A DNA stretch of 64,000 nt from assembly GCF_004364435.1 (NCBI RefSeq), contig NZ_SOCT01000002.1, positions 682,001-746,000 on the forward strand, written 5' to 3'. Below are positions 27,438 to 35,956 of the stretch, in pieces (the first letter of the stretch is position 1; the number at the start of each line of letters is the position of its first letter). The notes below the pieces were generated by a model that was not told where the DNA came from, ran no database searches, and saw nothing but the letters and a program-made list of their open reading frames with translations. The position numbers and the translations under genes were made by a program. Source of the DNA: Pseudomonas sp. LP_7_YM (GTDB lineage: Bacteria > Pseudomonadota > Gammaproteobacteria > Pseudomonadales > Pseudomonadaceae).

Positions 27438-28727
27438 ATGAATGATCAGGCCAACAGCGTCGAACAACGCATTGACGAAGCGTCCGCGGGCGTGGCGACG
27501 AGCATGACCCCCTGGCATCGCCACGACACCACCTGGATGCTTGGATTGTTTGGCACCGCCGTCGGTGCAGGCACTCTGTTCCTGCCGATCAACGCAGGTA
27601 TCGGTGGGTTCTGGCCTTTGCTGATTCTTGCGCTGCTGGCGTTTCCGATGACTTTCTATGCCCACCGCGGTTTGACCCGCTTTGTGCTGTCGGGGCGTGA
27701 AGGTGCCGACATCACCGAAGTGGTCGAAGAGCATTTCGGCAAGAAGGCCGGGGCGTTGATCACCTTGCTGTATTTCTTCGCGGTGTTTCCGATCCTACTG
27801 ATCTACAGCGTGGCACTGACCAATACCGTCACCAGCTTCATGGAGCATCAGTTGCATGTTCAACCACCGCCACGCGCGGTGCTGGCATTTGTGCTGATCC
27901 TGGGTCTGCTGGCTGTGGTGCGTTGTGGCGAGCAGCTCATCGTCAAGGCCATGAGCCTGATGGTGTACCCGTTCATCGTTGCGCTGCTGTTTCTCGCGGT
28001 ATTCCTGATCCCGCACTGGACCGGCGGCATTCTCACAACAGCGACCCGCGTGCCCGCACCGTCAGCCCTGTTGCCTACCCTGTGGCTGGCGATTCCGGTG
28101 ATGGTGTTCTCGTTCAACCATTCGCCCATCATTTCCGCGTTCGCTGTCGACCAGAAGCGTCGCTACGGCGAACATGCCGATCAGCGCAGTTCACAGATCC
28201 TGGCCCGCGCCCACGGCTTGATGGTTGTAATGGTGCTGTTCTTCGTCTTCAGTTGCGTGCTGACGCTGTCCCCTGAGCAACTGGCCGAGGCGAAGGCGCA
28301 GAATCTTTCGATCCTGTCCTATCTGGCCAACCATTTCAGCAATCCGACCATCGCCTTCGCAGCACCCTTGATTGCGTTCGTGGCCATTACCAAATCGTTC
28401 CTGGGCCACTACATCGGCGCCAGCGAGGGTCTCAAGGGGCTGGTGGTGAAGACTGGCCGCCGTCCGTCGCCGAAGGCGCTGGATCGTCTGACTGCAGGTT
28501 TCATGCTGGTGGTCTGCTGGTTGGTGGCAACGCTTAACCCGAGCATCCTCGGCATGATCGAAACCCTGGGCGGCCCGGTCATCGCAGCGCTGCTGTTCCT
28601 AATGCCGATGTACGCGGTGCGCAAAGTGCCAGCCATGCGCCGATACGCGGGCAAACTGTCCAACGTGTTCGTGGTGGTGGTCGGGCTGGTATCGATTTCG
28701 GCGCTGGTCTACTCGTTGATGCCGTGA
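27438..28727 (+). CDS. Serine-type HAAAP-family amino acid transporter (SdaC-like)
   Basis: This integral inner-membrane transporter of 429 residues has about 11 hydrophobic segments and matches the hydroxy/aromatic amino acid permease family, SdaC branch, which imports serine with protons. Family signatures include GLFGTAVGAGTLFLPI in the first helix and PVMVFSFNHSPIISAF in the middle. The ATG at 27438 (preceded by ACGGAGAAAT) is chosen over an upstream frame that would add 44 residues of non-membrane, arginine-rich sequence. It stands alone, with hairpins on both sides. No serine deaminase gene is adjacent, so the substrate rests on family resemblance. Confidence 0.88.
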   Translation: MNDQANSVEQRIDEASAGVATSMTPWHRHDTTWMLGLFGTAVGAGTLFLPINAGIGGFWPLLILALLAFPMTFYAHRGLTRFVLSGREGADITEVVEEHFGKKAGALITLLYFFAVFPILLIYSVALTNTVTSFMEHQLHVQPPPRAVLAFVLILGLLAVVRCGEQLIVKAMSLMVYPFIVALLFLAVFLIPHWTGGILTTATRVPAPSALLPTLWLAIPVMVFSFNHSPIISAFAVDQKRRYGEHADQRSSQILARAHGLMVVMVLFFVFSCVLTLSPEQLAEAKAQNLSILSYLANHFSNPTIAFAAPLIAFVAITKSFLGHYIGASEGLKGLVVKTGRRPSPKALDRLTAGFMLVVCWLVATLNPSILGMIETLGGPVIAALLFLMPMYAVRKVPAMRRYAGKLSNVFVVVVGLVSISALVYSLMP

Positions 28728-28735
28728 CCCTGCTG

Positions 28736-28766
28736 CGGCGATCACGTGTTCAAGAGGTGATCGCCG
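28736..28766. terminator. Perfect inverted repeat between convergent transporter and dehydrogenase genes
   Basis: CGGCGATCAC and GTGATCGCCG form a 10-bp perfect stem with an 11-base loop immediately after the transporter stop and before the end of the convergent dehydrogenase gene. It probably serves as a bidirectional terminator or transcript-end stabiliser; there is no strong T tract on the plus side. Confidence 0.5.
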
Positions 28767-28790
28767 TCTTCATCAGCGTGGAATCAGGGC

Positions 28791-29585
28791 TCAGGCGATG
28801 GTGTCGACCACGCCCCCGTCTACGCGCAAGGCCGCGCCACTGGTGGCAGAAGCCTGCTTCGACGACACGTACACCACCATATTGGCCACTTCCTCGATGC
28901 TCGCCGCTCGCTGGATGATCGAACTGGGGCGATGCTCCATGACGAAGGCTGCCGCGCAGTCTTCAAGCGCTTTGCCGGTCTTCTCCACTTCATCTTTGAG
29001 CATGTCGGTCATCCCCTCCGACAGGGTAGGGCCGGGCAGCACGGCGTTGACAGTCACGCCCGTGCCTGCCAGACGTTTGGCCAGGCCTCGGGAGATCGAC
29101 AGATTGGAGGTCTTGGTGAGTCCGTAATGGATCATGTCTGCCGGGATATTCAACGCTGACTCGGACGAAATGAACACGATGCGACCCCAACCGCGTTTAG
29201 CCATTTCATCGGCATAAGCACGTGACAGTCGCACACCGGACATCACGTTGACGTCGAAGAAGCGCTGCCATACATCGTCCGGCGTATCGAAGAAATCCTG
29301 CGGCCCATAAATGCCGACGTTGTTGATCAGGATATCGACCTGTGGCACAGCTTTAATCAGCGCTTCGCAACCCTCGGCGGTGCCCACGTCCGTAGCGACG
29401 CCACGCAGTCGCGCATCCGACACTTCCCTCTTCAGGCGCTCGAGCGCTTTATCGACCGCATCCTGCTTGCGGCCATTGATGACCACCTCGGCACCGGCTT
29501 CGGCAAGGCCCTTAGCAATGGCATAACCGATGCCCAGCGTCGAACCTGTTACCAGAGCGGTTTTGCCGGTCAAATCGATTTTCAT
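28791..29585 (-). CDS. Short-chain dehydrogenase/reductase
   Basis: This classical SDR oxidoreductase of 264 residues uses NAD(P)H. It shows the cofactor motif TGSTLGIG (TGxxxGIG, near residue 13), the NNVG variant of NNAG, the catalytic Ser in FISSESA and the YGLTK catalytic Tyr/Lys pair, then the VLPGPT loop. The C-terminus ends GGAxRVDGG-like (SGAALRVDGGVV), usual for the family. The ATG at 29585 is preferred to a start five codons upstream because it begins the fold directly (MKIDLTGKTALVTG). The substrate cannot be deduced; no pathway genes surround it. It is divergent from the GNAT gene. Confidence 0.88.
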   Translation of the reverse strand: MKIDLTGKTALVTGSTLGIGYAIAKGLAEAGAEVVINGRKQDAVDKALERLKREVSDARLRGVATDVGTAEGCEALIKAVPQVDILINNVGIYGPQDFFDTPDDVWQRFFDVNVMSGVRLSRAYADEMAKRGWGRIVFISSESALNIPADMIHYGLTKTSNLSISRGLAKRLAGTGVTVNAVLPGPTLSEGMTDMLKDEVEKTGKALEDCAAAFVMEHRPSSIIQRAASIEEVANMVVYVSSKQASATSGAALRVDGGVVDTIA

Positions 29586-29711
29586 CTCGCAGATCTCCAT
29601 TAAGGTTGAAAAAAAAGATGGAGTGCTGAAATCGGCATGGGTTCACGCCGATGCTGATCGGGTATTCTGGCCGTCGACTCACGCCAGGTTGACTTTCGAG
29701 GACGCAATGCA

Positions 29712-30245
29712 ATGAGTGGCAGGAACTCACTCCAACTCTCCCTACGCCAGGCAACACCCGAAGATGCGTTGCGCATTGGCGTGTTGGGCATGCAGGTTTT
29801 TCTCGATACCTACGCCACTGAAGGCATTCGTGACTCATTGGCTCGCCAAGCGCTGAGGTCTTTTTCCACTGAGACCATTTTGGACTTGATGGCGCGTGCC
29901 GATACGTCTTTCATCGTCGCGCAAACCCAAGGGCATTTGCTCGGCTTCGCGCAACTCGCTGCACAGACCGACCATCCGATGATCCGCAGCCCACAGGCCG
30001 CTGAACTGCAACGGCTTTACGTTCAGGAGCGCTTCACGGGGTACGGACTCGGCTGGCGCCTGCTGGCATTTGCCGAACGGCAAGCCTGCTTGAAAAAGGC
30101 GTCGATGCTGTGGGCAACGGTGTGGGTCGGCAATCCCAGGGCCTTGGCGTTTTACCCACGGCAGGGCTACGCGCATATCGGTTCACCGGTTTACACGCTG
30201 CAGAATGAGACGCATGAGAACGCATTGTTCCGAAAGATGCTTTAA
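29712..30245 (+). CDS. GNAT-family N-acetyltransferase
   Basis: This 177-residue protein has the GNAT fold, transferring an acetyl group from acetyl-CoA to an amine. The N-terminal strand-helix (LRQATPEDALRI), the central strands (SFIVAQTQGHLLGFAQLA) and the CoA pyrophosphate loop (LQRLYVQERFTGYGLGWRLL, Q/RxxGxG-like) are visible, followed by ATVWVGNPRALAFYPRQGY, a common motif B in this family. The acceptor is unknown. The ATG at 29712 is chosen as the first start with a full fold. It lies divergent from the SDR gene across a 126-bp gap that should hold both promoters. Confidence 0.85.
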   Translation: MSGRNSLQLSLRQATPEDALRIGVLGMQVFLDTYATEGIRDSLARQALRSFSTETILDLMARADTSFIVAQTQGHLLGFAQLAAQTDHPMIRSPQAAELQRLYVQERFTGYGLGWRLLAFAERQACLKKASMLWATVWVGNPRALAFYPRQGYAHIGSPVYTLQNETHENALFRKML

Positions 30246-30280
30246 GCCCACGTGCCAGGGTACGGACCCCGAATGACGAC

Positions 30281-30616
30281 CTAGAGCATGTTGAGCAGCG
30301 GGGAAAGCACCGCTGTAAGCCCGAGGATGCAGGCAATCATCTGCACGTAATAGTGAAAGCGTCGGTAGCTGCGCTCGTTATTGCGTTTGTCGTAGTGATC
30401 GACGATGTGCGAAAGCATTGACAGTGATACAGCGAACAGACAACCCGCGGCCAGCCAGGCGGGCAGGCCGTGCAGATGTGTGCCGTGGCGCCGGTGGAAA
30501 ATGAACAGGTCGTTCCGCCAGACCCCGTAGATCGTGGTGGCGCAGCCGGGTTGACGGGCTTTTGCGTCTGCCGCTGGATAACGGTGCGCTTGCTCACCAA
30601 GGCTAACTCCACCCCC
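30281..30616 (-). pseudogene. Small two-helix membrane protein, apparently frameshifted or with non-standard start
   Basis: The minus-strand frame between an in-frame TAA (30619) and TAG (30283-30281) is open for 111 codons and reads like a real membrane protein: IYGVWRNDLFIFHRR, then hydrophobic LPAWLAAGCLFAVSLSML, a charged loop (DHYDKRNNERSYRRFHYY), and a second hydrophobic segment ending SPLLNML. Yet the frame has no ATG, GTG or TTG before the first helix. A different frame has a GTG/TTG start behind an AAGGGGG ribosome-binding site at about 30606-30616 and overlaps its N-terminal part. A single frameshift joining the two would give an intact gene. I do not recognise the family. Confidence 0.4.
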
Positions 30617-30642
30617 TTAAAACATGGCGGCTGTACGACGTT

Positions 30643-32172
30643 TCAGCCTGTCACCGTGCGATTGCGTCCTTGATGCTTGGCCGCGTAAAGCGCGCTGTCG
30701 GCGCGTTCGATGAGTGCTTCCATGCTCGGACATTCCTGAGCCCCACAGCCGTAGACGCCCAGACTGATGCTGACGATGCCCTCCGGGTTACCCCGGTGTT
30801 CGATGGCCCGAGCCAGTACTGTCAGGCGGATTTTCTCGGCGAGCCTGTAGGCGCCCTGGACTTCACTGTGCGGCAGAAACACGGCCATCTCTTCGCCGCC
30901 GTAGCGCACCGCCAGGTCGCCTGTGCGATTGAGGTTGCCGCGAATGCACTCAGCTACGGCAGCGATGCATTTATCGCCGGCCACGTGTCCGTAGTTATCG
31001 TTGTAGGTTTTGAAGAAGTCGATATCGATCAGGATCAGGCTCAGCGGATGCTGATTCGGGTGGCCGCTGACGAATTCCAGCCCCAGTATTTCCTGAAAGT
31101 GGCGACGGTTGGCCAAGCCAGTCAGTCCATCCTGCAACGCGAGTTTTTCAAGCGAATGGCTGGCGATGCGCAGTTGTGATTCGGCGTTCAGGCCGAAGCG
31201 GATCTGCTGGAACAGCAAAACCCCGAACAACAGGTTGGCCACCACAACACACATGATGATCGCCAGCGAGCGCCAGGCATACTGGCGCCACTCCCCCAGC
31301 ACTTCCTCCTCGGACAACCCGGCCAATACCACCAACGGGTAACGGTCCAGACGTTTGTAGCCATACCGGCGGAGTTGCTGGTCGAGGATCGAGCGGACCG
31401 TTGCCGTGCCTTCGTAGCGCTCTTTGAGGTATTTGCTGAACAGTTCGCTGTCGGCAATCGACACGCCCCGCAGGTTTTCCTGGATCGGGCGACGCGCCAG
31501 AATGGTGCCGTCGGCCATCGCCAGCGTGAGGACGCCTTTCTTGCCGATGTCAAATCGATCAAAAAAACGGTCGAAATAGGCAAGCTCAAGTGTTGCCAGC
31601 ACGACACCTGCAAAATTTCCCGCGGAGTCATTGACCCGGCGCGAGATCGGGATGACCCACTCGCCGGTCGTGCGGCTGCGAATGGCGGGGCTGATGTGCG
31701 GCAGGATGCTATCGAAAGATTTGTGAAAACGGAAATACTCCCGGTCGGCGTTGTCGGCGTTGTCCGGCATGCGGTTCAGCGATGTGGCCGCCCAGTTGCC
31801 TTCCTTGTCATAGATGAACAACCCCTGGACCTGCTCGACGCTGGCAGCGGTGACGCGCAGGAAGTCATGCATCCGTGAGCTGGTGGCGGCGCCGAAGCCG
31901 TCGAAGGAAAGCCGCTCGACGATGCCGGCTACCGGGATTTCGGCCTGATCGAACGCATCATCCGCTTGCTGCGCCATCGAGCGAGACAGGTTGGCGACCG
32001 TAGTGTCAGCGATTTCCAGTTCGTGATTGCGGGCCTGGCGCAATTGCCACAAGGTAATGGTGGTGATGGATAAGCACACCAGGACAGTAAAAAATCCCGC
32101 CAGCCACAGCACAGGCATGCGCTTCAGACGCCGGTTTCTGGCATCGAAGACTGTTCCTTCTACTTGTCTCAA
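30643..32172 (-). CDS. Membrane diguanylate cyclase with periplasmic sensor domain
   Basis: This 509-residue protein makes cyclic di-GMP. An N-terminal transmembrane helix (about 20-45) leads into a large periplasmic domain (about 46-300) of the PDC/dCache type, with the typical RDREYF-like segment NADREYFRFHKS. A second helix (301-322) leads to a GGDEF domain. The active site is GGEEM (425-429), and the inhibitory I-site RTGD (416-419) sits exactly five residues upstream, so product feedback inhibition is expected. There is no EAL domain. The first codon is TTG at 32172; ATG at 32118 is an alternative. No neighbour suggests its signal. Confidence 0.92.
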   Translation of the reverse strand: MRQVEGTVFDARNRRLKRMPVLWLAGFFTVLVCLSITTITLWQLRQARNHELEIADTTVANLSRSMAQQADDAFDQAEIPVAGIVERLSFDGFGAATSSRMHDFLRVTAASVEQVQGLFIYDKEGNWAATSLNRMPDNADNADREYFRFHKSFDSILPHISPAIRSRTTGEWVIPISRRVNDSAGNFAGVVLATLELAYFDRFFDRFDIGKKGVLTLAMADGTILARRPIQENLRGVSIADSELFSKYLKERYEGTATVRSILDQQLRRYGYKRLDRYPLVVLAGLSEEEVLGEWRQYAWRSLAIIMCVVVANLLFGVLLFQQIRFGLNAESQLRIASHSLEKLALQDGLTGLANRRHFQEILGLEFVSGHPNQHPLSLILIDIDFFKTYNDNYGHVAGDKCIAAVAECIRGNLNRTGDLAVRYGGEEMAVFLPHSEVQGAYRLAEKIRLTVLARAIEHRGNPEGIVSISLGVYGCGAQECPSMEALIERADSALYAAKHQGRNRTVTG

Positions 32173-32507
32173 GCCTCGCCCTCACTGACGTCTACGATTA
32201 ACACCCGTCGATGTGCCAAACACCCCATGCTGGGTGACACACGCTATCGCAACAGCGACCGTCTGACACAGCGTAGGACAAGTATGGGATTTTGAAGGGA
32301 AAATTCTTTCGGCATTAGAATCTCGCAGAGAACGAGTCGGCCCTTTCGCGAGCAAGCTTGCTCCCACAGTAGATTCGCCGCACATGGCCAGGCTTAGGTG
32401 TACGGGGTGTGCCGTTGCGGCCATAGGTAAACCAGGGTCGCTGCCGATGCGGGCCTTTGAGGGTCATGCCCGGTATGATCGAGCCATCTACCCGACCACG
32501 GTGCGAC
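32173..32507. other. Intergenic region between GGDEF gene and DUF202 pair
   Basis: There is no gene here. The main content is a REP element at 32344-32378. The remaining sequence should include the divergent promoters of the diguanylate cyclase gene and the DUF202 pair, but no clear hexamers stand out. Confidence 0.5.
32344..32378. repeat. REP element (single)
   Basis: TTTCGCGAGCAAGCTTGCTC with the following CCCACAG is the common Pseudomonas REP sequence. Its core GAGCAAGCTTGCTC (32350-32363) is a perfect 14-bp palindrome. No inverted partner is visible within 150 bp, so this is a singlet rather than a REPIN. Confidence 0.8.
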
Positions 32508-32927
32508 ATGAATTCTCCGGATTCCGGCAAAGTTATCTCCCCCGTCACCGCCCCCTGCGATCGCGATCGTCTGTCCACGTCCCTGCTGGGCGGCGGTTGC
32601 GAACCTGACCCGCGCTTTACCCTGGCCAACGAGCGCACTTTTTTGGCGTGGATTCGCACGGCGCTGGCGTTCCTCGCCGGGGGCATTGCGGTCGAGGCTT
32701 TCGCGGGCGATGTCTTCAGCCCCGGCTTGCGACGTGCGGTGGCGTTATCGCTGCTGGTGCTGGCGATGTTGGTCAGCGCCAGTGCCTGCATTCGCTGGCT
32801 GAAAGTCGAGCGCGCCATGCGTCTGCGCAAGCCGCTGCCCTTACCGGTGCTCGTGCCGGTTCTGTCACTGGGCGGCGCGCTGGTGGCGGCAGGGCTCATC
32901 GTCTTTCTCACATACGGCGCAGCATGA
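32508..32927 (+). CDS. DUF202 (YidH-family) membrane protein
   Basis: This 139-residue protein of the DUF202/YidH family has the characteristic FTLANERTFLAWIRTALAF stretch followed by three transmembrane helices. YidH-type proteins are small inner-membrane proteins of unknown function. The ATG at 32508 gives the full domain with a short hydrophilic leader; its ribosome-binding site is weak. Its stop overlaps the start of a second DUF202 gene by four bases (ATGA), so the two are translated together and may form a heteromeric unit. Confidence 0.87.
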   Translation: MNSPDSGKVISPVTAPCDRDRLSTSLLGGGCEPDPRFTLANERTFLAWIRTALAFLAGGIAVEAFAGDVFSPGLRRAVALSLLVLAMLVSASACIRWLKVERAMRLRKPLPLPVLVPVLSLGGALVAAGLIVFLTYGAA

Positions 32928-33262
32928 ACCGTCGCGGGCCGCTGGTTGCGGGTCACGACGATCCGGGCCTGCAACCGGAACGCACACTGCTGGCCTGGCG
33001 CCGCACGCTGATGACCTTACTGGTGGTCTGCACGATCTTCCTGCGCTGGATTCCGCATTTTGGCATGATCGCGCTGCTACCGATCATGATCTCGCTGGTG
33101 GCGGGCATCTTGATCCAGATCGCCCTCAATGCGCGTTATCGCAAAAGCAGCAAAGGCCTCAAGCAGGAGCGTATACCCGCGCCGTTTCGGGAGGTTGTGG
33201 TATTGGCCGGCACAGTGATCGTCTTGAGTGGCGTGGGCATTTATGCGGTGGGATTCGGCTAA
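32924..33262 (+). CDS. Second DUF202 membrane protein, overlapping the first
   Basis: The 112-residue protein carries the same DUF202 signature (LQPERTLLAWRRTLMTLLV) and three transmembrane helices, but is shorter and diverged from the preceding gene. The ATG at 32924 overlaps the upstream stop. Tandem DUF202 genes (yidH-yidG-like in E. coli) are a known arrangement, which suggests a shared complex in the inner membrane, though no activity is established for the family. A longer in-frame reading upstream lies inside the first gene and is rejected. Confidence 0.85.
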   Translation: MNRRGPLVAGHDDPGLQPERTLLAWRRTLMTLLVVCTIFLRWIPHFGMIALLPIMISLVAGILIQIALNARYRKSSKGLKQERIPAPFREVVVLAGTVIVLSGVGIYAVGFG

Positions 33263-33409
33263 CAGCCTCAGAAACCAACAGAGCCTACCGACCAGGCACC
33301 ACACAACGCTGAGCGCGAATTCATTCGCAAGACGCATCAGGCGACAGAGAATTGGACCCTGCCACCCTTCACGATGAATGCACTCCCATCATCTACTGTG
33401 AAGCAGCCA

Positions 33410-35005
33410 TCAATAAGCTGCGACTATCCCATCCTTGCGCGGGTCGGTTCCGCCCACATAGCCGTGAGCCGTGCGCTGGATGATCTGCGCGCCGCCAAAG
33501 GCGAACACGCCGCTCGGGTCCTCTATCTCCACTTCATGCCCTTTGGCGCGCAGTTCTTCGATCACCAGAGGATCGAACGAGCGCTCTACCGCAACTTTCA
33601 ACCCCGCTTCCAGGCGCCAGCGCGGGGCGTCGGCAGCGGCTTGCGGGTTCTGTTTGTAGCGCAGGATACGCATCATCATCTGCAGATGACCCTGGGCCTG
33701 CATCGGGCCGCCCATCAGGCCGAAGGACATCAGCGGCGTGCCATCGGCGTTCATCACAAAGCCCGGAATGATGGTGTGGAAAGGGCGTTTACCCGGCGCG
33801 ACGGTGTTGACGTGTTCAGGATCAAGGCTGAAGCCTGCGCCGCGATTTTGCAGGCTGATACCGGTGCCCGGCACCACCACCCCGGACCCGAAGCCCATGT
33901 AATTGGACTGGATAAACGAGACCATCATGCCGCTCTCGTCGGCTGTCGACAGGTACACCGTGCCGCCTGCCTTGGGCGCGCCGTGCAGCGGATCGGCGGC
34001 CTGTTCGGTGACCAGTGCGGCGCGTTCCTTAAGGTAGCTCGGGGCCAGCAGGTGCTCCGAGGCGACGCGCATGTGCTCGTTGTCGGCGACATGCTGGGCA
34101 AGGTCGGCCAGCGCCAGTTTCATGGCTTCTAGCACCGGGTGCACGGTCTCGACGCTGTCCACCGGGTGCTCGCCGACGCCCAGCGCTTCGAGCATGGTCA
34201 GGCCGGCCAGCGTGGCGATGCCCTGGCCATTGGGCGGCAGTTCGTGAACCATGGCTCCGGCGTAAGGCACGGAAAGGGTGTCAATCCAGTCGACGCTGTG
34301 GCTCGCCAGATCGTCCAGGCTCATGACGCTGCCATTGATATGGGCATGGGCAATGATCTGCTGGGCCAGCTCGCCACGATAAAACGACTCACCTTTGGTT
34401 TCGGCGATCAGCTCCAGGGTCTTGGCATGATCCGCAAGCTTGACCTTCTCCCCGGCGTTCGGCGCTTTGCCGCCCTGCAGGAAGCACTCGGCAAAGCCCG
34501 GTTGATCCTTCAGCAGTGCCGCACCACGACGCCACAGTTCGGCAATGATCGGCGTGACCTGATAGCCATCGCGAGCGTAGCCGATGGCGGGTTCGGCGAG
34601 GGTGGCGAAGGGCAGTTTGCCGTAGCGCTCGGACAATGCGACCCAGGCCGACACGGCGCCGGGAACGGTCACTGCACCCCAGCCGCGCTGGGGCATTTCT
34701 GTCTGCCCGGCGAAGTGCTCCGGGATCCAGGCTTGCGGCGAGCGCCCGGAAGCATTCAGGCCTTGCAGCTGCTTGCCGTCCCAGACGATGGCGAAGGCAT
34801 CGCTGCCGATGCCACAGCCCGTGGGCTCGACCACGGTTAGCACCATGGCCGCAGCAATCGCAGCATCCACGGCGTTGCCGCCACGGCGTAGCATGTCGAG
34901 CCCGGCCTGAGCAGCCAGCGGTTGCGAGCAGGCGACCATGTTGTTGCCCATCACCGGCGAGCGGGCGGAGGCGTAGGGTTGGCTGTAATCCAGATCATCG
35001 AACAT
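33410..35005 (-). CDS. Gamma-glutamyltransferase-family Ntn hydrolase, no signal peptide
   Basis: This 531-residue enzyme belongs to the GGT/cephalosporin acylase family of self-cleaving N-terminal nucleophile hydrolases. The predicted nucleophile is Thr349 in KAGGTVYLSTAD, a variant of the usual GGTTHxSVVD, and autocleavage before it would give large and small subunits. The N-terminal RGGNAVDAAIAAAMVLTVVEP block and the C-terminal SFGLMGGPMQAQGH block are typical. Unlike secreted GGT, it starts without a signal peptide, so it should act in the cytoplasm. It is the last gene of a peptide-type ABC transporter operon, which suggests it cleaves an imported gamma-glutamyl or related compound. The start is ATG 35005. 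Confidence 0.88.
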   Translation of the reverse strand: MFDDLDYSQPYASARSPVMGNNMVACSQPLAAQAGLDMLRRGGNAVDAAIAAAMVLTVVEPTGCGIGSDAFAIVWDGKQLQGLNASGRSPQAWIPEHFAGQTEMPQRGWGAVTVPGAVSAWVALSERYGKLPFATLAEPAIGYARDGYQVTPIIAELWRRGAALLKDQPGFAECFLQGGKAPNAGEKVKLADHAKTLELIAETKGESFYRGELAQQIIAHAHINGSVMSLDDLASHSVDWIDTLSVPYAGAMVHELPPNGQGIATLAGLTMLEALGVGEHPVDSVETVHPVLEAMKLALADLAQHVADNEHMRVASEHLLAPSYLKERAALVTEQAADPLHGAPKAGGTVYLSTADESGMMVSFIQSNYMGFGSGVVVPGTGISLQNRGAGFSLDPEHVNTVAPGKRPFHTIIPGFVMNADGTPLMSFGLMGGPMQAQGHLQMMMRILRYKQNPQAAADAPRWRLEAGLKVAVERSFDPLVIEELRAKGHEVEIEDPSGVFAFGGAQIIQRTAHGYVGGTDPRKDGIVAAY

Positions 35006-35071
35006 GAGGTTGTCTCTTCGGCAGTTGATCAACTTTAAAAAGAAGCGGGTCGGTTTCTTCAGTATGCGGCG

Positions 35072-35956
35072 TCAGCTTTTTGGATCGAGGGCATCTCGCA
35101 AGCCGTCGCCCAGCAGGTTGAAGCACAACACCGTGATGTAGATTGCCACGCCCGGCGCGATGGACATCCAGGGTGCCTGCTCCATGAAGTTTTTTGCAGT
35201 GTTGAGCATCGAGCCCCAGGACGGCGAGGGCGGCTGTTGGCCCAGGCCCAGGAACGAGAGGCTGGCCTCGGCCAGAATCGCAGACGCAATGGTCAGCGTG
35301 GCTTGGACCACCAGTGGCGATAATACGTTGGGCAAAACGTAACGCAGGATAATCCAACGGTCCGGCAGGCCAATGGCCCGGGCGCCTTCCAGATAATCCT
35401 CGTGGCGGATCGCCAGAACCTGACCGCGGGTCAGTCGGGAGAAAATCGGCATCGCCGACAAGCCGATGGCGATCATCGCGTTGGTCAGGCTTGGGCCGAG
35501 AAACGCCCCGAGCGCGATGGCCAGTACCAGAAACGGGCACGACAGCAGCGCCTCCATGATGCGCGAGATCACTGCGTCCAGCTTGCCGCCGAAATAACCG
35601 GCCAACAGCCCCAGGGGCACGCCGATGATCATCGCAATGGCAACGGAAACGCCACCGGCCAGCAGCGAGCTGCGCGCGCCCCACAACAACCGGGAGAACA
35701 GATCGCGCCCGAGTTCGTCGGTGCCCAGCCAGTACATCAGCGAAGGGGCCTTGCGCACCGCGAGGAAATTGGCCTTGAGCGGGTCGTGAGGCGCAATCCA
35801 CGGCGCTAGCAGCGCGGCGAGGATGAACGCGATCAGCACCACCGCACCGACCACCGCGCCCTTGTTGGCGAGGAATTTCTTCACGAACGGCGAGCGCATA
35901 CGCGGCTTCAATGACTTCTTGACGGGCACAGCAGGATTGACGGCAATCGAGCTCAT
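35072..35956 (-). CDS. Peptide/glutathione-type ABC transporter permease (DppC/GsiD-like)
   Basis: This inner-membrane permease of 294 residues has six hydrophobic segments and the OppC/DppC-type N-terminus (PHDPLKANFLAVRKAPS, then LGTDELGRDLFSRLLWGAR). The EAA loop EGARAIGLPDRWIILRYVLP contacts the ATPases. It forms the membrane channel with the permease encoded just upstream. The ATG at 35956 overlaps the stop of that gene by one base (TGATG). The downstream gamma-glutamyltransferase gene follows after 66 bp in the same direction. Confidence 0.93.
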   Translation of the reverse strand: MSSIAVNPAVPVKKSLKPRMRSPFVKKFLANKGAVVGAVVLIAFILAALLAPWIAPHDPLKANFLAVRKAPSLMYWLGTDELGRDLFSRLLWGARSSLLAGGVSVAIAMIIGVPLGLLAGYFGGKLDAVISRIMEALLSCPFLVLAIALGAFLGPSLTNAMIAIGLSAMPIFSRLTRGQVLAIRHEDYLEGARAIGLPDRWIILRYVLPNVLSPLVVQATLTIASAILAEASLSFLGLGQQPPSPSWGSMLNTAKNFMEQAPWMSIAPGVAIYITVLCFNLLGDGLRDALDPKS

